From the NCBI GenBank assembly GCA_040080965.1, contig JBEBHH010000005.1, positions 1-64,000 of the forward strand: DNA of 64,000 nucleotides. Reading direction: 5' to 3'. Source of the DNA: SHZI01 sp040080965. Its GTDB lineage: Bacteria; Pseudomonadota; Gammaproteobacteria; Steroidobacterales; GCA-2729495. A program made the translations under genes and the position numbers. Position 1 is the first letter of the stretch. Each line of letters starts with the position of its first letter. The notes below the pieces were generated by a model. It saw only the letters and a program-made list of their open reading frames with translations. It did not search any database and was not told the origin of the DNA. This document shows positions 26,216 through 34,141 of this stretch, one piece after another.

Positions 26216-27034
26216 TTGCGCGTCGAGTACGCAGACCTGAGCCTGATTGGCGACCGCGAGGAGAACCAGGATCGCGTGCAGGTGATCGCCGCCGATCAAA
26301 CCGTGCTCCTGATCGCCGTGGACGGCATGGGCGGCCACGCCGACGGGGCCAAGGCGGCCCAGCTGGCCACGGAGACCGTCCGCGATGCATTCAGCCGCGT
26401 CACCCACCCCGTCTTCGATCCCATCGGGTTCCTCCACCTGGCCATCGGCCGGGCCCACGTGAACCTGGTCACCCTGGGTGCGCGCCTGTCGCTCGAATCC
26501 CGGCCCCGGGCCACCTGCGCGCTGTGCCTGGTCCAGGACGATGCGGCCTACTTTGCCCACGTGGGCGACAGCCGCATCTACCACCTCCGCAATGGCGGGG
26601 TCCGCGAGCGCACCCGGGACCACAGCCACGTGGAGCTGCTTCTCCAGGAGGGCGTGATCACCGAAGCCGAGATCGCGGCCCACCCCATGCGGAATTTCGT
26701 CGAATGCTGCCTCGGCGGCGACGCCTGGCTCCCCGGCATGACGATCACGCGGCAGAAGCGCCTGGAGCCCGGCGATGTGCTGATGGTCTGCACCGATGGA
26801 CTGTGGTCTGGCCTGGGCGATGACCAGATCGGCGCGCTGGCCGCCGGCGAAGGCCAGCCACTGGCGGGCGGTCTGCGTCGGCTTGGCGAACTGTCCGTGC
26901 GGGCCTGCGGGCCCTACAGCGACAACACCTCCGCGGCCGCGCTCCGTTATCTCGGCACGGGCGAGAGCCCGGAAAAGCCCCGCAAGGCAACGAAGGCGCC
27001 TCCCAAGGCCCAGTCCAGGGCGGCGGCGCCATGA
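26216..27034 (+). CDS. PP2C-family serine/threonine protein phosphatase
   Basis: The 272-residue protein has the metal-binding motifs of bacterial PP2C phosphatases: GDREENQDRV, AVDGMGGHADG, HVGDSRIYHLR, CTDGLW and the final DNTSAAAL. The C-terminus is a short basic Ala/Lys/Pro tail. The start is a TTG at 26216 with GGGAG 5 bases upstream, giving MRVEYADLSLIGDREENQD. Its stop overlaps the rph start (ATGA), so it is probably co-expressed with rph and rdgB. The kinase partner is not in the window. Confidence 0.9.
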   Translation: MRVEYADLSLIGDREENQDRVQVIAADQTVLLIAVDGMGGHADGAKAAQLATETVRDAFSRVTHPVFDPIGFLHLAIGRAHVNLVTLGARLSLESRPRATCALCLVQDDAAYFAHVGDSRIYHLRNGGVRERTRDHSHVELLLQEGVITEAEIAAHPMRNFVECCLGGDAWLPGMTITRQKRLEPGDVLMVCTDGLWSGLGDDQIGALAAGEGQPLAGGLRRLGELSVRACGPYSDNTSAAALRYLGTGESPEKPRKATKAPPKAQSRAAAP

Positions 27035-27801
27035 GCGCTTCCCCAAGCGTTGCGCGGCCCAGTGGCCGGGCGCCAACCGAACTCCGCAAGGTTTCCTTCG
27101 AGACGGCCTTCACCCGGCACGCCGAGGGCTCGGTGCTGGCCAGTTTCGGCGACACGCGCGTGCTCTGCACCGCCAGCGTGGAGACCGGCGTCCCGTCCTT
27201 CCTGCGCAACTCCGGCCGCGGCTGGATCACCGCGGAGTACGGCATGCTGCCCCGCGCGACCCACACGCGGACCCGGCGCGAGTCGGCGCAGGGCAAGCAG
27301 ACGGGGCGCACGCTGGAAATCCAGCGCCTGATCGGCCGGTCGCTTCGGGCCTCGGCCAACATGGAGGCACTCGGCGAGCGCACCATCACCCTCGACTGCG
27401 ATGTGCTGCAGGCCGACGGAGGTACGCGCACCGCCGCCATCTCCGGCAGCTACGTGGCGCTGGTGCTCGCCGTACAGTCACTGGTGGCCAGCCGCACCAT
27501 TGCGTCCAGCCCGTTGCACGGCCAGGTGGCCGCCGTGTCCGTGGGCATCTACCGGGGCCAGCCGGTTCTCGATCTCGACTACGCCGAGGATTCCGGCGCC
27601 GAGACCGACATGAACGTGGTCATGAACGAAGCCGGCCAGTTCATCGAGGTGCAGGGCACTGCGGAAGGCCACGCGTTCCGCCGGGAGGAACTGGACAAGC
27701 TGCTTGACCTCGCCGTCGCCGGCGTGCGCGGCATCATGCAGGTCCAGAACGCCGCCGTGGCCGACGCGGTCGCCAGCCTTGCCCAGCGCCGCGGCAGCTG
27801 A
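27031..27801 (+). CDS. rph: Ribonuclease PH
   Basis: RNase PH is the phosphorolytic exoribonuclease that trims tRNA 3' ends. The 256-residue protein carries the family blocks GDTRVLCTASVE, WITAEYGMLPRATHTR, RTLEIQRLIGRSLRA and LDYAEDSGAETDMNVV with its catalytic acidic residues. It overlaps the preceding phosphatase by 4 bases and the following rdgB by about 20 bases. The N-terminal extension of about 15 residues is slightly longer than usual. Confidence 0.96.
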   Translation: MSASPSVARPSGRAPTELRKVSFETAFTRHAEGSVLASFGDTRVLCTASVETGVPSFLRNSGRGWITAEYGMLPRATHTRTRRESAQGKQTGRTLEIQRLIGRSLRASANMEALGERTITLDCDVLQADGGTRTAAISGSYVALVLAVQSLVASRTIASSPLHGQVAAVSVGIYRGQPVLDLDYAEDSGAETDMNVVMNEAGQFIEVQGTAEGHAFRREELDKLLDLAVAGVRGIMQVQNAAVADAVASLAQRRGS

Positions 27802-28429
27802 GGTCGTCCTGGCCAGCGGCAACGCCGGCAAGGTCAGGGAATTTCAGGCGTTGCTGGGCCCCGAGTGGCGGGTCCGGCCCCAGTCCGACTTCGGTGTCGC
27901 GCCGGTCGAGGAGACTGGCAATACCTTTCTCGCCAACGCCCTGCTGAAGGCGCGGCATGCCGCGCGGGCCACCGGCCTGCCGGCCCTGGCCGACGATTCC
28001 GGACTCGAGGTCGACGCGCTCGGCGGCGAACCGGGCGTGAAGTCGGCCCGCTATGCCGGGGCCCTGGCCGATGACGCGGCCAACTGCGGCAAGCTGCTGG
28101 CGGCGCTGGCGGGTGTCCCCGACGCGCGCCGCACGGCGCGCTTTCGCTGTGTCCTGGTCTGGGTCAGCGGGCCGGACGACCCCGAGCCGGTGGTGGCGGA
28201 GGGTGCCTGGGAAGGGCGGATCCTGTCCGCCCCCCGGGGCCGGGGCGGCTTTGGCTACGATCCCGTGTTCCTGGATCCGGTGGCCGGGCTGGCGGCTGCG
28301 GAACTCGAGCCGGCGGCGAAGAACGCCCGCAGCCACCGGGGCCGCGCACTGGCCCGGTTGCGGCCCCTCCTGGAGGCCCGGCAGGGCCCCGGGCGGCGGG
28401 ATTTATTCACAAGGGACGGGGGAGCATGA
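27779..28429 (+). CDS. rdgB: dITP/XTP pyrophosphatase RdgB
   Basis: RdgB/Ham1 hydrolyses non-canonical purine triphosphates (ITP, XTP). The protein contains VVLASGNAGKVREFQALL, the acidic motif ALADDSGLEVDALGGEPGV and GGFGYDPVF, followed by SHRGRAL. There is no ATG in a suitable place; the TTG at 27779 gives 216 residues and overlaps the rph end by 23 bases. The family usually has about 200 residues, so this start fits. It is the last gene of the phosphatase-rph-rdgB run. Confidence 0.9.
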   Translation: MPSAAAAEVVLASGNAGKVREFQALLGPEWRVRPQSDFGVAPVEETGNTFLANALLKARHAARATGLPALADDSGLEVDALGGEPGVKSARYAGALADDAANCGKLLAALAGVPDARRTARFRCVLVWVSGPDDPEPVVAEGAWEGRILSAPRGRGGFGYDPVFLDPVAGLAAAELEPAAKNARSHRGRALARLRPLLEARQGPGRRDLFTRDGGA

Positions 28430-28739
28430 AATATCAGCTAGATACGTCGCCCTTATTAAATTCATTACACGCATACACGCTTTACTCTATTGTTTTATAT
28501 AACAAAGACTGTTTGGCTAAAACTTCACCAACGTTACAGATTCTCCCTCCCGGAGGGATTTAAGGGCTGCCGAATCCGAGTCCTCCACAGACTTATCCAC
28601 AGGTTCTGTGGATAAGTACCTGCCCGCCATGCAGCTTGCGGCCTCGCTCCCTAATGGCTATCCTTCCGCGCCCCACGACTGGCGCGCCAGACGCGGCGAT
28701 CCATCCGCCCCAACCACAGCCCACTGACGGTGACTTTGC
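28430..28739. other. AT-rich intergenic region upstream of rpmE
   Basis: No gene is seen. Bases about 28440-28530 are sharply AT-rich against the surrounding high-G+C DNA. A short CCCTCC/GGAGGG inverted repeat (28545-28557) without a long T-run could be a weak terminator for rdgB. An inverted pair of DnaA-box sequences follows at 28591-28617. Confidence 0.6.
28591..28617. promoter_or_regulatory. Inverted pair of consensus DnaA boxes
   Basis: ACTTATCCACAG (28591-28602) and CTGTGGATAAGT (28606-28617) form a perfect 12-bp palindrome around GTT. Each arm contains TTATCCACA, the consensus DnaA box. An AT-rich stretch lies 60-150 bases to the left. Only two boxes are visible and dnaA/mnmG are absent, so this is more likely a DnaA-titrating or regulatory site, or a regulatory site for rpmE, than the main origin. 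Confidence 0.6.
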
Positions 28740-28958
28740 ATGAAAGCCGACATCCATCCCGCCTACGCCGACCTGAAAGTCACCTGCAGCTGTGGCAACG
28801 AATTCGTGACCCGCTCCACGCTGGGCCGCGACCTGCACGTGGAAGTCTGTTCGTCCTGCCACCCGTTCTACACGGGCAAGCAGAAAATGCTCGACACCGC
28901 CGGCCGCGTCGACAAGTTCCGCCGCAAGTACAGCCGCCCCGAGCAACCGGCCGAGTAA
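28740..28958 (+). CDS. rpmE: Ribosomal protein bL31
   Basis: The 72-residue protein is the large-subunit protein bL31. It has the zinc-binding cysteines C16 and C18 (CSCG) and C37 and C40 (CSSCHPFYTG), so it is the C+ (zinc-containing) form. The N-terminus MKADIHPAY is canonical. It is a single gene between the DnaA-box region and gltA. Confidence 0.97.
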   Translation: MKADIHPAYADLKVTCSCGNEFVTRSTLGRDLHVEVCSSCHPFYTGKQKMLDTAGRVDKFRRKYSRPEQPAE

Positions 28959-29070
28959 CTGCCGCCCACCCCTGCGGCGTTCCACGCCGCTCGTCCAGCC
29001 AGCCGCGCCAACATCCGTAGCCGCCGCCAGAAGCGTGACCCGGGCGGGTGCGCTGCGTCGGCGCCTTCCC

Positions 29071-29076
29071 TATAAT
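29071..29076 (+). promoter_or_regulatory. Consensus -10 box of the gltA promoter
   Basis: TATAAT at 29071-29076 is a perfect sigma70 -10 hexamer in G+C-rich DNA, 38 bases before the gltA ATG. No good -35 hexamer is visible at 16-18 bases upstream, so an activator may be involved. Confidence 0.55.
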
Positions 29077-29114
29077 GTGGAATTCAGTTGGCCCGTACGA
29101 AGCCGGATACGATC

Positions 29115-30425
29115 ATGAGCGACGCGAATAAGGACGGACGCACCTACGTCGTCAGGGACAAGGCGACCGGCAAGGAGTTCGAGCTCAAGGCCCGGGCTGG
29201 GACCACCGGTCCCGACGTGGTGGACATCCGCAACCTGTTCACGGGCCAGGGGCTCTTCACGTATGACCCCGGCTTTGGCTCCACGGCGGCGTGCGAGAGC
29301 AAGATCACCTACATCGACGGCGACGCGGGCATCCTCATGTACCGGGGCTACCCGGTCGAGCAGCTCGCGGCCAAGAGCTCCTTCATCGAAGTCGCCTGGC
29401 TGCTTCTCTACGGCGAGCTGCCCACGCAGCCCCAGCTGGTCGAGTTCGATCGCACCATCCGCACCCACACGATGCTGAACGAGACGATCCTCCGTCTCTT
29501 CAACGGGTTTCACCACGACGCCCACCCGATGGCCATGGTTGCCGGAGTGGTGGCGTCCATGTCGGCGTTCTACCACGACACCACCGACATCCTTAACCCG
29601 CGCCACAGGGACATCTTTGCCCATCGCATCATCGCCAAGCTGCCCACCATCGCGGCCGCTGCCTACAAGCACTCGCTGGGCCAGCCGTTCACCTACCCGC
29701 GCAACGACCTGGGATACTGCTCCAACCTGCTGCACATGTTCTTCGCGGTACCGGCCGAGCCCTACCACGTGGACCCGGTGGCGGCGGAGGCCCTGGACCT
29801 GCTCTTCATCCTGCACGCGGACCACGAGCAGAACTGCAGCACCTCGACCGTGCGCATGGCCGGCAGCTCCGGCACCAATCCCTACTCCGCCATTTCCGCC
29901 GGCATCTCCGCGCTCTGGGGCCCCGCCCACGGCGGCGCCAACGAAGCCGTGCTGAACATGCTCGAGGAAATTGGCACGGCGGCAAACATCCCGAAGTTCA
30001 TCGCCAAGGCCAAGGACAAGGACGATCCCTTCCGCCTGATGGGCTTTGGCCATCGCGTGTACAAGAACTACGACCCGCGGGCCACGATCATCCGCGAGAC
30101 CTGCCACAAGGTGCTGGCGCGTCTGGGCCGCAATCAGCCGTTGTTCGACCTGGCGCTGAAACTTGAAGAGATCGCGCTGAAGGATCCCTACTTCGTCGAG
30201 AAGAAGCTCTACCCGAACGTGGACTTCTACTCCGGCATCATTTACCGGGCCCTCGGCATTCCGAAGTCCATGTACACGGTGATGTTCGCGATCGCGCGCA
30301 CCGTAGGCTGGGTCGCCCACTGGACGGAAATGATCACCGATCCCGACGGCCGCATCGGCCGCCCCCGGCAGCTCTACACGGGCCCGACGACGCGCGACTA
30401 CATCGACGTCGCCAAGCGCTCGTAA
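29115..30425 (+). CDS. gltA: Citrate synthase (type II)
   Basis: Citrate synthase condenses acetyl-CoA and oxaloacetate at the entry of the TCA cycle. The 436-residue protein has the catalytic histidine blocks LHADHEQNCST and GPAHGGANEAVL, FGHRVYKNYDPRA, and the aspartate block KKLYPNVDFYSG. Its length and N-terminal domain match the hexameric, NADH-sensitive gammaproteobacterial type. The ATG at 29115 gives MSDANKDGRTYVV. It stands alone with its own promoter and converges on the gene at 30444. Confidence 0.97.
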   Translation: MSDANKDGRTYVVRDKATGKEFELKARAGTTGPDVVDIRNLFTGQGLFTYDPGFGSTAACESKITYIDGDAGILMYRGYPVEQLAAKSSFIEVAWLLLYGELPTQPQLVEFDRTIRTHTMLNETILRLFNGFHHDAHPMAMVAGVVASMSAFYHDTTDILNPRHRDIFAHRIIAKLPTIAAAAYKHSLGQPFTYPRNDLGYCSNLLHMFFAVPAEPYHVDPVAAEALDLLFILHADHEQNCSTSTVRMAGSSGTNPYSAISAGISALWGPAHGGANEAVLNMLEEIGTAANIPKFIAKAKDKDDPFRLMGFGHRVYKNYDPRATIIRETCHKVLARLGRNQPLFDLALKLEEIALKDPYFVEKKLYPNVDFYSGIIYRALGIPKSMYTVMFAIARTVGWVAHWTEMITDPDGRIGRPRQLYTGPTTRDYIDVAKRS

Positions 30426-30446
30426 GAGCGCCGACCGGCGCTCCTA
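30425..30446. repeat. REP-like palindromic repeat, copy 2
   Basis: The palindrome AGAGCGCCGACCGGCGCTCC, followed by TAC, lies between the convergent stops of gltA and the gene at 30444. The TAG stop of the minus-strand gene is formed by the repeat itself (GTAGGAG). Confidence 0.6.
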
Positions 30447-31103
30447 CAGGGCAGGGGAATTCAGTAGTTCCCCAAGCTCCTTCAGGCTGGCCCGCCGCAT
30501 CGGGCGCCCGTCCACCGGCGAGAGCGGCGCGTGCCCCCGCAGCCGCAGTGGAAACACCGTGGCGGAAAATTCGCAGTCGTGGGCCGCGAACCGGAAGGCA
30601 GGAAAGGGTTCGACCTCGTCGTGTCGCAGGCGATGGCGGCGTGCCACATCCCGCGGGCGGATGCCGAGCGCTTCCAGCGCCGCGCCCACCGACTCGACCG
30701 TATCGCTGAACAGGTGCAGATCCACTGCCGAGTGGGGCGTGGCCGTCCCGCTGAGCACATCGCCGACCAACCGGGGGTGAAACTCCGCAAGGGCGCGCAT
30801 GACTTCGAAGGCCGCCTGCCGCAGTCCCTCCAGCAGGGCGGGCTGCGTGGCCCCGTGAAAGATCCGGGCGCGCTCGGCAAGTGCCGCCTCGATCTCCGCG
30901 TTGTCGGGCAGCGGCGCGTTCCGGCCAAGCCCGAGCCGTTCCGCGGCCTTGGCCTTGGCGCCGCGGAAGTCGGTCAGGCCTTCCTCCTGGATGATTCGCG
31001 CGGCCTCGACTGCGAGGGCAGTCCGGCGATGATCGGGCGCTTCCGGCCGCCGCTGGCCGGGGCGCCGCGGGTTGCGGTTGCGACCGCCGTCAGAAGATCT
31101 CAT
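30444..31103 (-). CDS. Conserved protein, predicted nucleotidyltransferase
   Basis: The 219-residue protein begins with a basic, low-complexity segment (RNRNPRRPGQRRPEAPDHRR). It then has AVEAARIIQEEGLTDF, AKAKAAERLGL and LPDNAEIEAALAERARIF, followed by PRLVGDVLSGTATPHSAVDLHLFSD. This pattern recurs in a conserved proteobacterial family that databases label nucleotidyltransferase-like; the GTATxxSxVxLHLF region would be the degenerate active site. The function is unknown. Its ATG at 31103 overlaps the end of mrcA by 14 bases, so it is probably co-transcribed with mrcA. Its stop lies in a REP-like repeat. Confidence 0.75.
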   Translation of the reverse strand: MRSSDGGRNRNPRRPGQRRPEAPDHRRTALAVEAARIIQEEGLTDFRGAKAKAAERLGLGRNAPLPDNAEIEAALAERARIFHGATQPALLEGLRQAAFEVMRALAEFHPRLVGDVLSGTATPHSAVDLHLFSDTVESVGAALEALGIRPRDVARRHRLRHDEVEPFPAFRFAAHDCEFSATVFPLRLRGHAPLSPVDGRPMRRASLKELGELLNSPAL

Positions 31104-33696
31104 TGCTGTCGGTGGCCGGCGCGCTGAGGGTATCGGCGCCGGCGCTCTCGCCGGAATCGGTTCCCAGGGTGGCCAGGTCGGATTCCCGGAAGAGTTCGAA
31201 CGTGGCGTCGGGCGTTCCCGCCAGGGCAAGAAGGCCCGTGGATGCCGAAATGCGGGCGGTGACGATGCCCGCGGGCCGGGGCAACGGCGCTTCCGGCGTG
31301 CCCTTGAGCGCCTCGGCCATGAAGTAGATCCACATGGGCAATGCCGTCCGGCTGCCTTCCTCCCGGGAGCCCAGCGTGCGTTCCTGGTCGAAGCCCACCC
31401 AGGCGGTGGCCACCAGTTCCTGGTTGAAGCCGCTGAACCAGGCATCGCGCCGGTCGTTGGACGTGCCGGTCTTGCCGGCCAGGTCCGCCCGGCCGAGCGC
31501 GAGGGCGCGGCGGCCCGTGCCGCGCCGGATCACGTCCCGCATCATGTCGTACATCAGATAGCCGTTCTCGGCGGTGATGATCCGCGGCGCCTGGGTGTCG
31601 CCCGCTAGGAAGACCGGCGTCTCGCTGACGCTGGGCCGCCAGGTCCCGGCGTGCGCGATCATCTCGGCGGCGTCCCGGTAGACGGGAATCTCCTGGCCGG
31701 GGCGGGCCCTGGGCAAATCGGGGATCGAGCCGTCGCCCGCGGGCTGCCCGGCCGTGTCCGGGCCGGGGGCCGGGGGTGCGGCCACCCGGGTAACCGCCGG
31801 GCGGGCGTCACCGAGCCATTGCTCCACGCAATCCGCGCAGACGATCTTGCGGGGTGCCTCGAAAACCAGCGTGCCCCGGGAATCCTCGATGCGCTCGATG
31901 AGGTACGGGTCCACCCGGTGCCCGCCGTTCGCGAAGCCGGCAAACCCGGCCGCCATGTCGCGGGGTGCCGCCGCACCACTGCCCAGCACCATCGTGGGGT
32001 TCCGCGGCATGACGCTGTCCGGGAGACCGAAGGGCCGGATGTGGCGGATGGCCCGGCCGATCCCGGTGCGCAGCAGCACGCGGATGGATACCAGGTTCAG
32101 GGACTGGACCAGCCCTTCGCGGAGCCGGGTGGGGCCGTAGAACCGTCCCGTGTTGTTTTCCGGACGCCACACTTCCTCGTCCGGACCCGCGTTGTCGAAC
32201 ACGATCGGCGCGTCGTTGATGATGGTCGCGGGAGTGAAGCCGTTCTCGAGGGCGGCCGAGTAGACGAAGGGCTTGAAGGACGAGCCTGGCTGGCGTTTCG
32301 CCTGGACCGCCCGGTTGAACTTGCTGGCGAAGAAGTCATAGCCGCCGGACAGGGCCACCGTGGCGCCATCCAGCGGGTCCAGTGACACGAGCGCGCCTTG
32401 CACGGCCGGCAGCTGGGCGAGCAGCCAGCCCCGGTTCACCGTCCGGAGCAGGTAGACCACGTCGCCCACGCCCACCATGTCCGCCGCCCTGGCCGGCGAT
32501 GGCCCCAGCGTGTCGTCGTCGACGAAGGCCCGCCAGCGCAGGCCGGCCCAGGGCACCGTCGCCGCGCCGAGATCATGAACATAGAAGGTTGCCGAGTTGT
32601 CGTCGTTGAGACCGGTGACGACCGCGGGAAACAGGTCCGGGTGCACCGGGTAGGCATCGAGGAGCCGCTGCAGCGCTGCCTCCCGGGTCAGGGTCGGGTC
32701 GAGTCGGCCCAGCACGTCCCTGTCCAGCGCGCCCCGGAACCCGTGGCGCCGGTCGTATTCCAGCAACGTGGTGCGCAGCGCCCGGTCCGCGGCGCCCTGC
32801 AGCCGGCTGTCGATGGTCGTCGTCACCCGGTAGCCCTCGCTCGTGGCGCCCGAGCCGAAGCGGGTGACCATCTCGGCGCGAACCATTTCGGCGATGTAGG
32901 GGGCGTCGAGCTCGACGGACGGGCCGTGCAGCTTCGACTCGATGGGCGAGGCCAGGGCGGCCTCGTAAGCCGGCTCGTCCAGGTAGTCGAGCTCCAGCAT
33001 GCGCCGGAGCACGTAGGCCCGCCGCTCCCGCGCCCGCTCCGGGTCCGAGACCGGATTGAGCTGGGACGGCGCCTTGGGAATCCCGGCCAGCAGGGCGGCT
33101 TCGGCGGCAGTCAGCTGGTTCAGGCCCTTGCCGAAGTACACCTCCGCCGCGGCGGCGATGCCGTAGGCCCGCTGGCCCAGGAAGATCTTGTTCAGGTACA
33201 GGGCGAGGATGTCTTCCTTGCTGAAGGCCTGCTCGATCTGGAGCGCCAGCAGGATCTCCTTGGCCTTGCGGACGAAGGTCCGCTCCGGCGTCAGGAAGTA
33301 GGCGCGCGCCAGCTGCTGGGTAATGGTGCTGCCGCCCTGGGAGCGCTGGCCCGTGCGGATGAAATTGAAGCCCGCCCGCACCAGGCCCTGGTAGTCGAAG
33401 CCCGGGTGCTGGAAGAACCGGTCGTCCTCGGCGGCGAGGACCGCCTCCACCAGCACATCGGGGATGTCGGCGTACCGCACCGGTATCCGGCGGAACTCCC
33501 CCAGCTGCGCAATGAGACGCCCGTCACGGGAATAGATCCGCAGCGGCACCTGGAGGGGTACGTCCTGCATGCTTTCCACGGACGGCAGGCCCGGGGACAG
33601 GAAATACCAGGCGCCGGCGCCCGCGGCCCCCAGTGCGATAACGAGGGTCAGCGCGGCGCCGAGCAGCCCCAAAAATGCCCGGATAAGTAATTTCAT
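31090..33696 (-). CDS. mrcA: Penicillin-binding protein 1A
   Basis: This bifunctional enzyme polymerises and cross-links peptidoglycan. The 868-residue protein has an N-terminal membrane anchor (residues 5-33) and a GT51 transglycosylase domain (AAEDDRFFQHPGFD with the catalytic Glu, and GGSTITQQLARAYFL). The transpeptidase domain has PGSSFKPFVYS (SxxK), SLN and KTGTSND. An OB-like insertion is present, as in gammaproteobacterial PBP1A. It is divergent from pilM, the usual arrangement in Pseudomonas-like genomes. Confidence 0.95.
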   Translation of the reverse strand: MKLLIRAFLGLLGAALTLVIALGAAGAGAWYFLSPGLPSVESMQDVPLQVPLRIYSRDGRLIAQLGEFRRIPVRYADIPDVLVEAVLAAEDDRFFQHPGFDYQGLVRAGFNFIRTGQRSQGGSTITQQLARAYFLTPERTFVRKAKEILLALQIEQAFSKEDILALYLNKIFLGQRAYGIAAAAEVYFGKGLNQLTAAEAALLAGIPKAPSQLNPVSDPERARERRAYVLRRMLELDYLDEPAYEAALASPIESKLHGPSVELDAPYIAEMVRAEMVTRFGSGATSEGYRVTTTIDSRLQGAADRALRTTLLEYDRRHGFRGALDRDVLGRLDPTLTREAALQRLLDAYPVHPDLFPAVVTGLNDDNSATFYVHDLGAATVPWAGLRWRAFVDDDTLGPSPARAADMVGVGDVVYLLRTVNRGWLLAQLPAVQGALVSLDPLDGATVALSGGYDFFASKFNRAVQAKRQPGSSFKPFVYSAALENGFTPATIINDAPIVFDNAGPDEEVWRPENNTGRFYGPTRLREGLVQSLNLVSIRVLLRTGIGRAIRHIRPFGLPDSVMPRNPTMVLGSGAAAPRDMAAGFAGFANGGHRVDPYLIERIEDSRGTLVFEAPRKIVCADCVEQWLGDARPAVTRVAAPPAPGPDTAGQPAGDGSIPDLPRARPGQEIPVYRDAAEMIAHAGTWRPSVSETPVFLAGDTQAPRIITAENGYLMYDMMRDVIRRGTGRRALALGRADLAGKTGTSNDRRDAWFSGFNQELVATAWVGFDQERTLGSREEGSRTALPMWIYFMAEALKGTPEAPLPRPAGIVTARISASTGLLALAGTPDATFELFRESDLATLGTDSGESAGADTLSAPATDSNEIF

Positions 33697-33716
33697 GAAG
33701 AAGCGGGAAAGGTACC

Positions 33717-33745
33717 TTGCGCGCCCCGAGGCGATTATGCATATT
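33717..33745 (+). promoter_or_regulatory. Candidate promoter of riboswitch-pilM transcript
   Basis: TTGCGC (33717-33722), a 17-base spacer and CATATT (33740-33745) match the sigma70 consensus at 4/6 each. Transcription would start near 33752, immediately before the predicted riboswitch P1 stem, which makes the pairing plausible. Confidence 0.4.
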
Positions 33746-33753
33746 GGCCGCGG

Positions 33754-33881
33754 TTTTTGGGCAAACCTACTGAAAGGTGGGGACGCAAAGCCACCGGTCT
33801 ACGGGACTGCGCAAGGTGCAAGGCCTGATTTACAGGCTTGGCGAGGGGTGCAGGGTCCTATGATAGCGGGGCTGCCAGACG
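33754..33881 (+). ncRNA. c-di-GMP-I (GEMM-I) riboswitch
   Basis: The conserved core is present in order: GGGCAAACC, a stem CCTACT/GGTGGG closed by a GAAA tetraloop, GGGACGCAAAGCCACCGG, and after an extended variable arm TATGATAGCGGGGCTGCC. These correspond to the Vc2-type core (GGGCAAACC, GAAA, GGGACGCAAAGCC, GGTAGCGGGG). The P1 strands TTTGGGCA and TGCCAGA can pair. The second arm is longer than usual and contains an extra hairpin (GCCTG/CAGGC). It precedes pilM by 260 bases, predicting control of type IV pili by c-di-GMP. Confidence 0.88.
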
Positions 33882-34141
33882 GCTGAACGCCTGTCGCGTT
33901 CGCGGTCTGCACCCGTTTGCATTCGACTCTGATTGTGCGTGGCCATGTGTCTGCATGGCGACGCCGTTCCCCCTCCGCAGTCCCGCGGATGGTCGGATTT
34001 TGTGTCTTCCTGACCGGTATCCAGCCGCCTGGTGAAGCGCGTCACATCGCGTTTCTATCGGCGGTGATATATGGTTAAATCGCGTTTGTAACGCGCCGAA
34101 GACGTTGTTTGCGCAACCTCTGGAGTTAGAAGGGAAAAGCA

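Larger units (their letters stand above)
33697..34141. other. mrcA-pilM intergenic region
   Basis: The 445-base gap holds no gene. It contains a candidate promoter (33717-33745) leading directly into a c-di-GMP-I riboswitch (33754-33881). A second, weaker promoter-like pair lies downstream (TTTCTA at 34052-34057, 17 bases, TTAAAT at 34075-34080) and would bypass the riboswitch. Confidence 0.6.

Noticed and set aside
28440..28617. Chromosomal replication origin
   Set aside because: Only two DnaA boxes are visible, and dnaA, dnaN, mnmG and rpmH are missing from the window, so I list only a DnaA-box pair.
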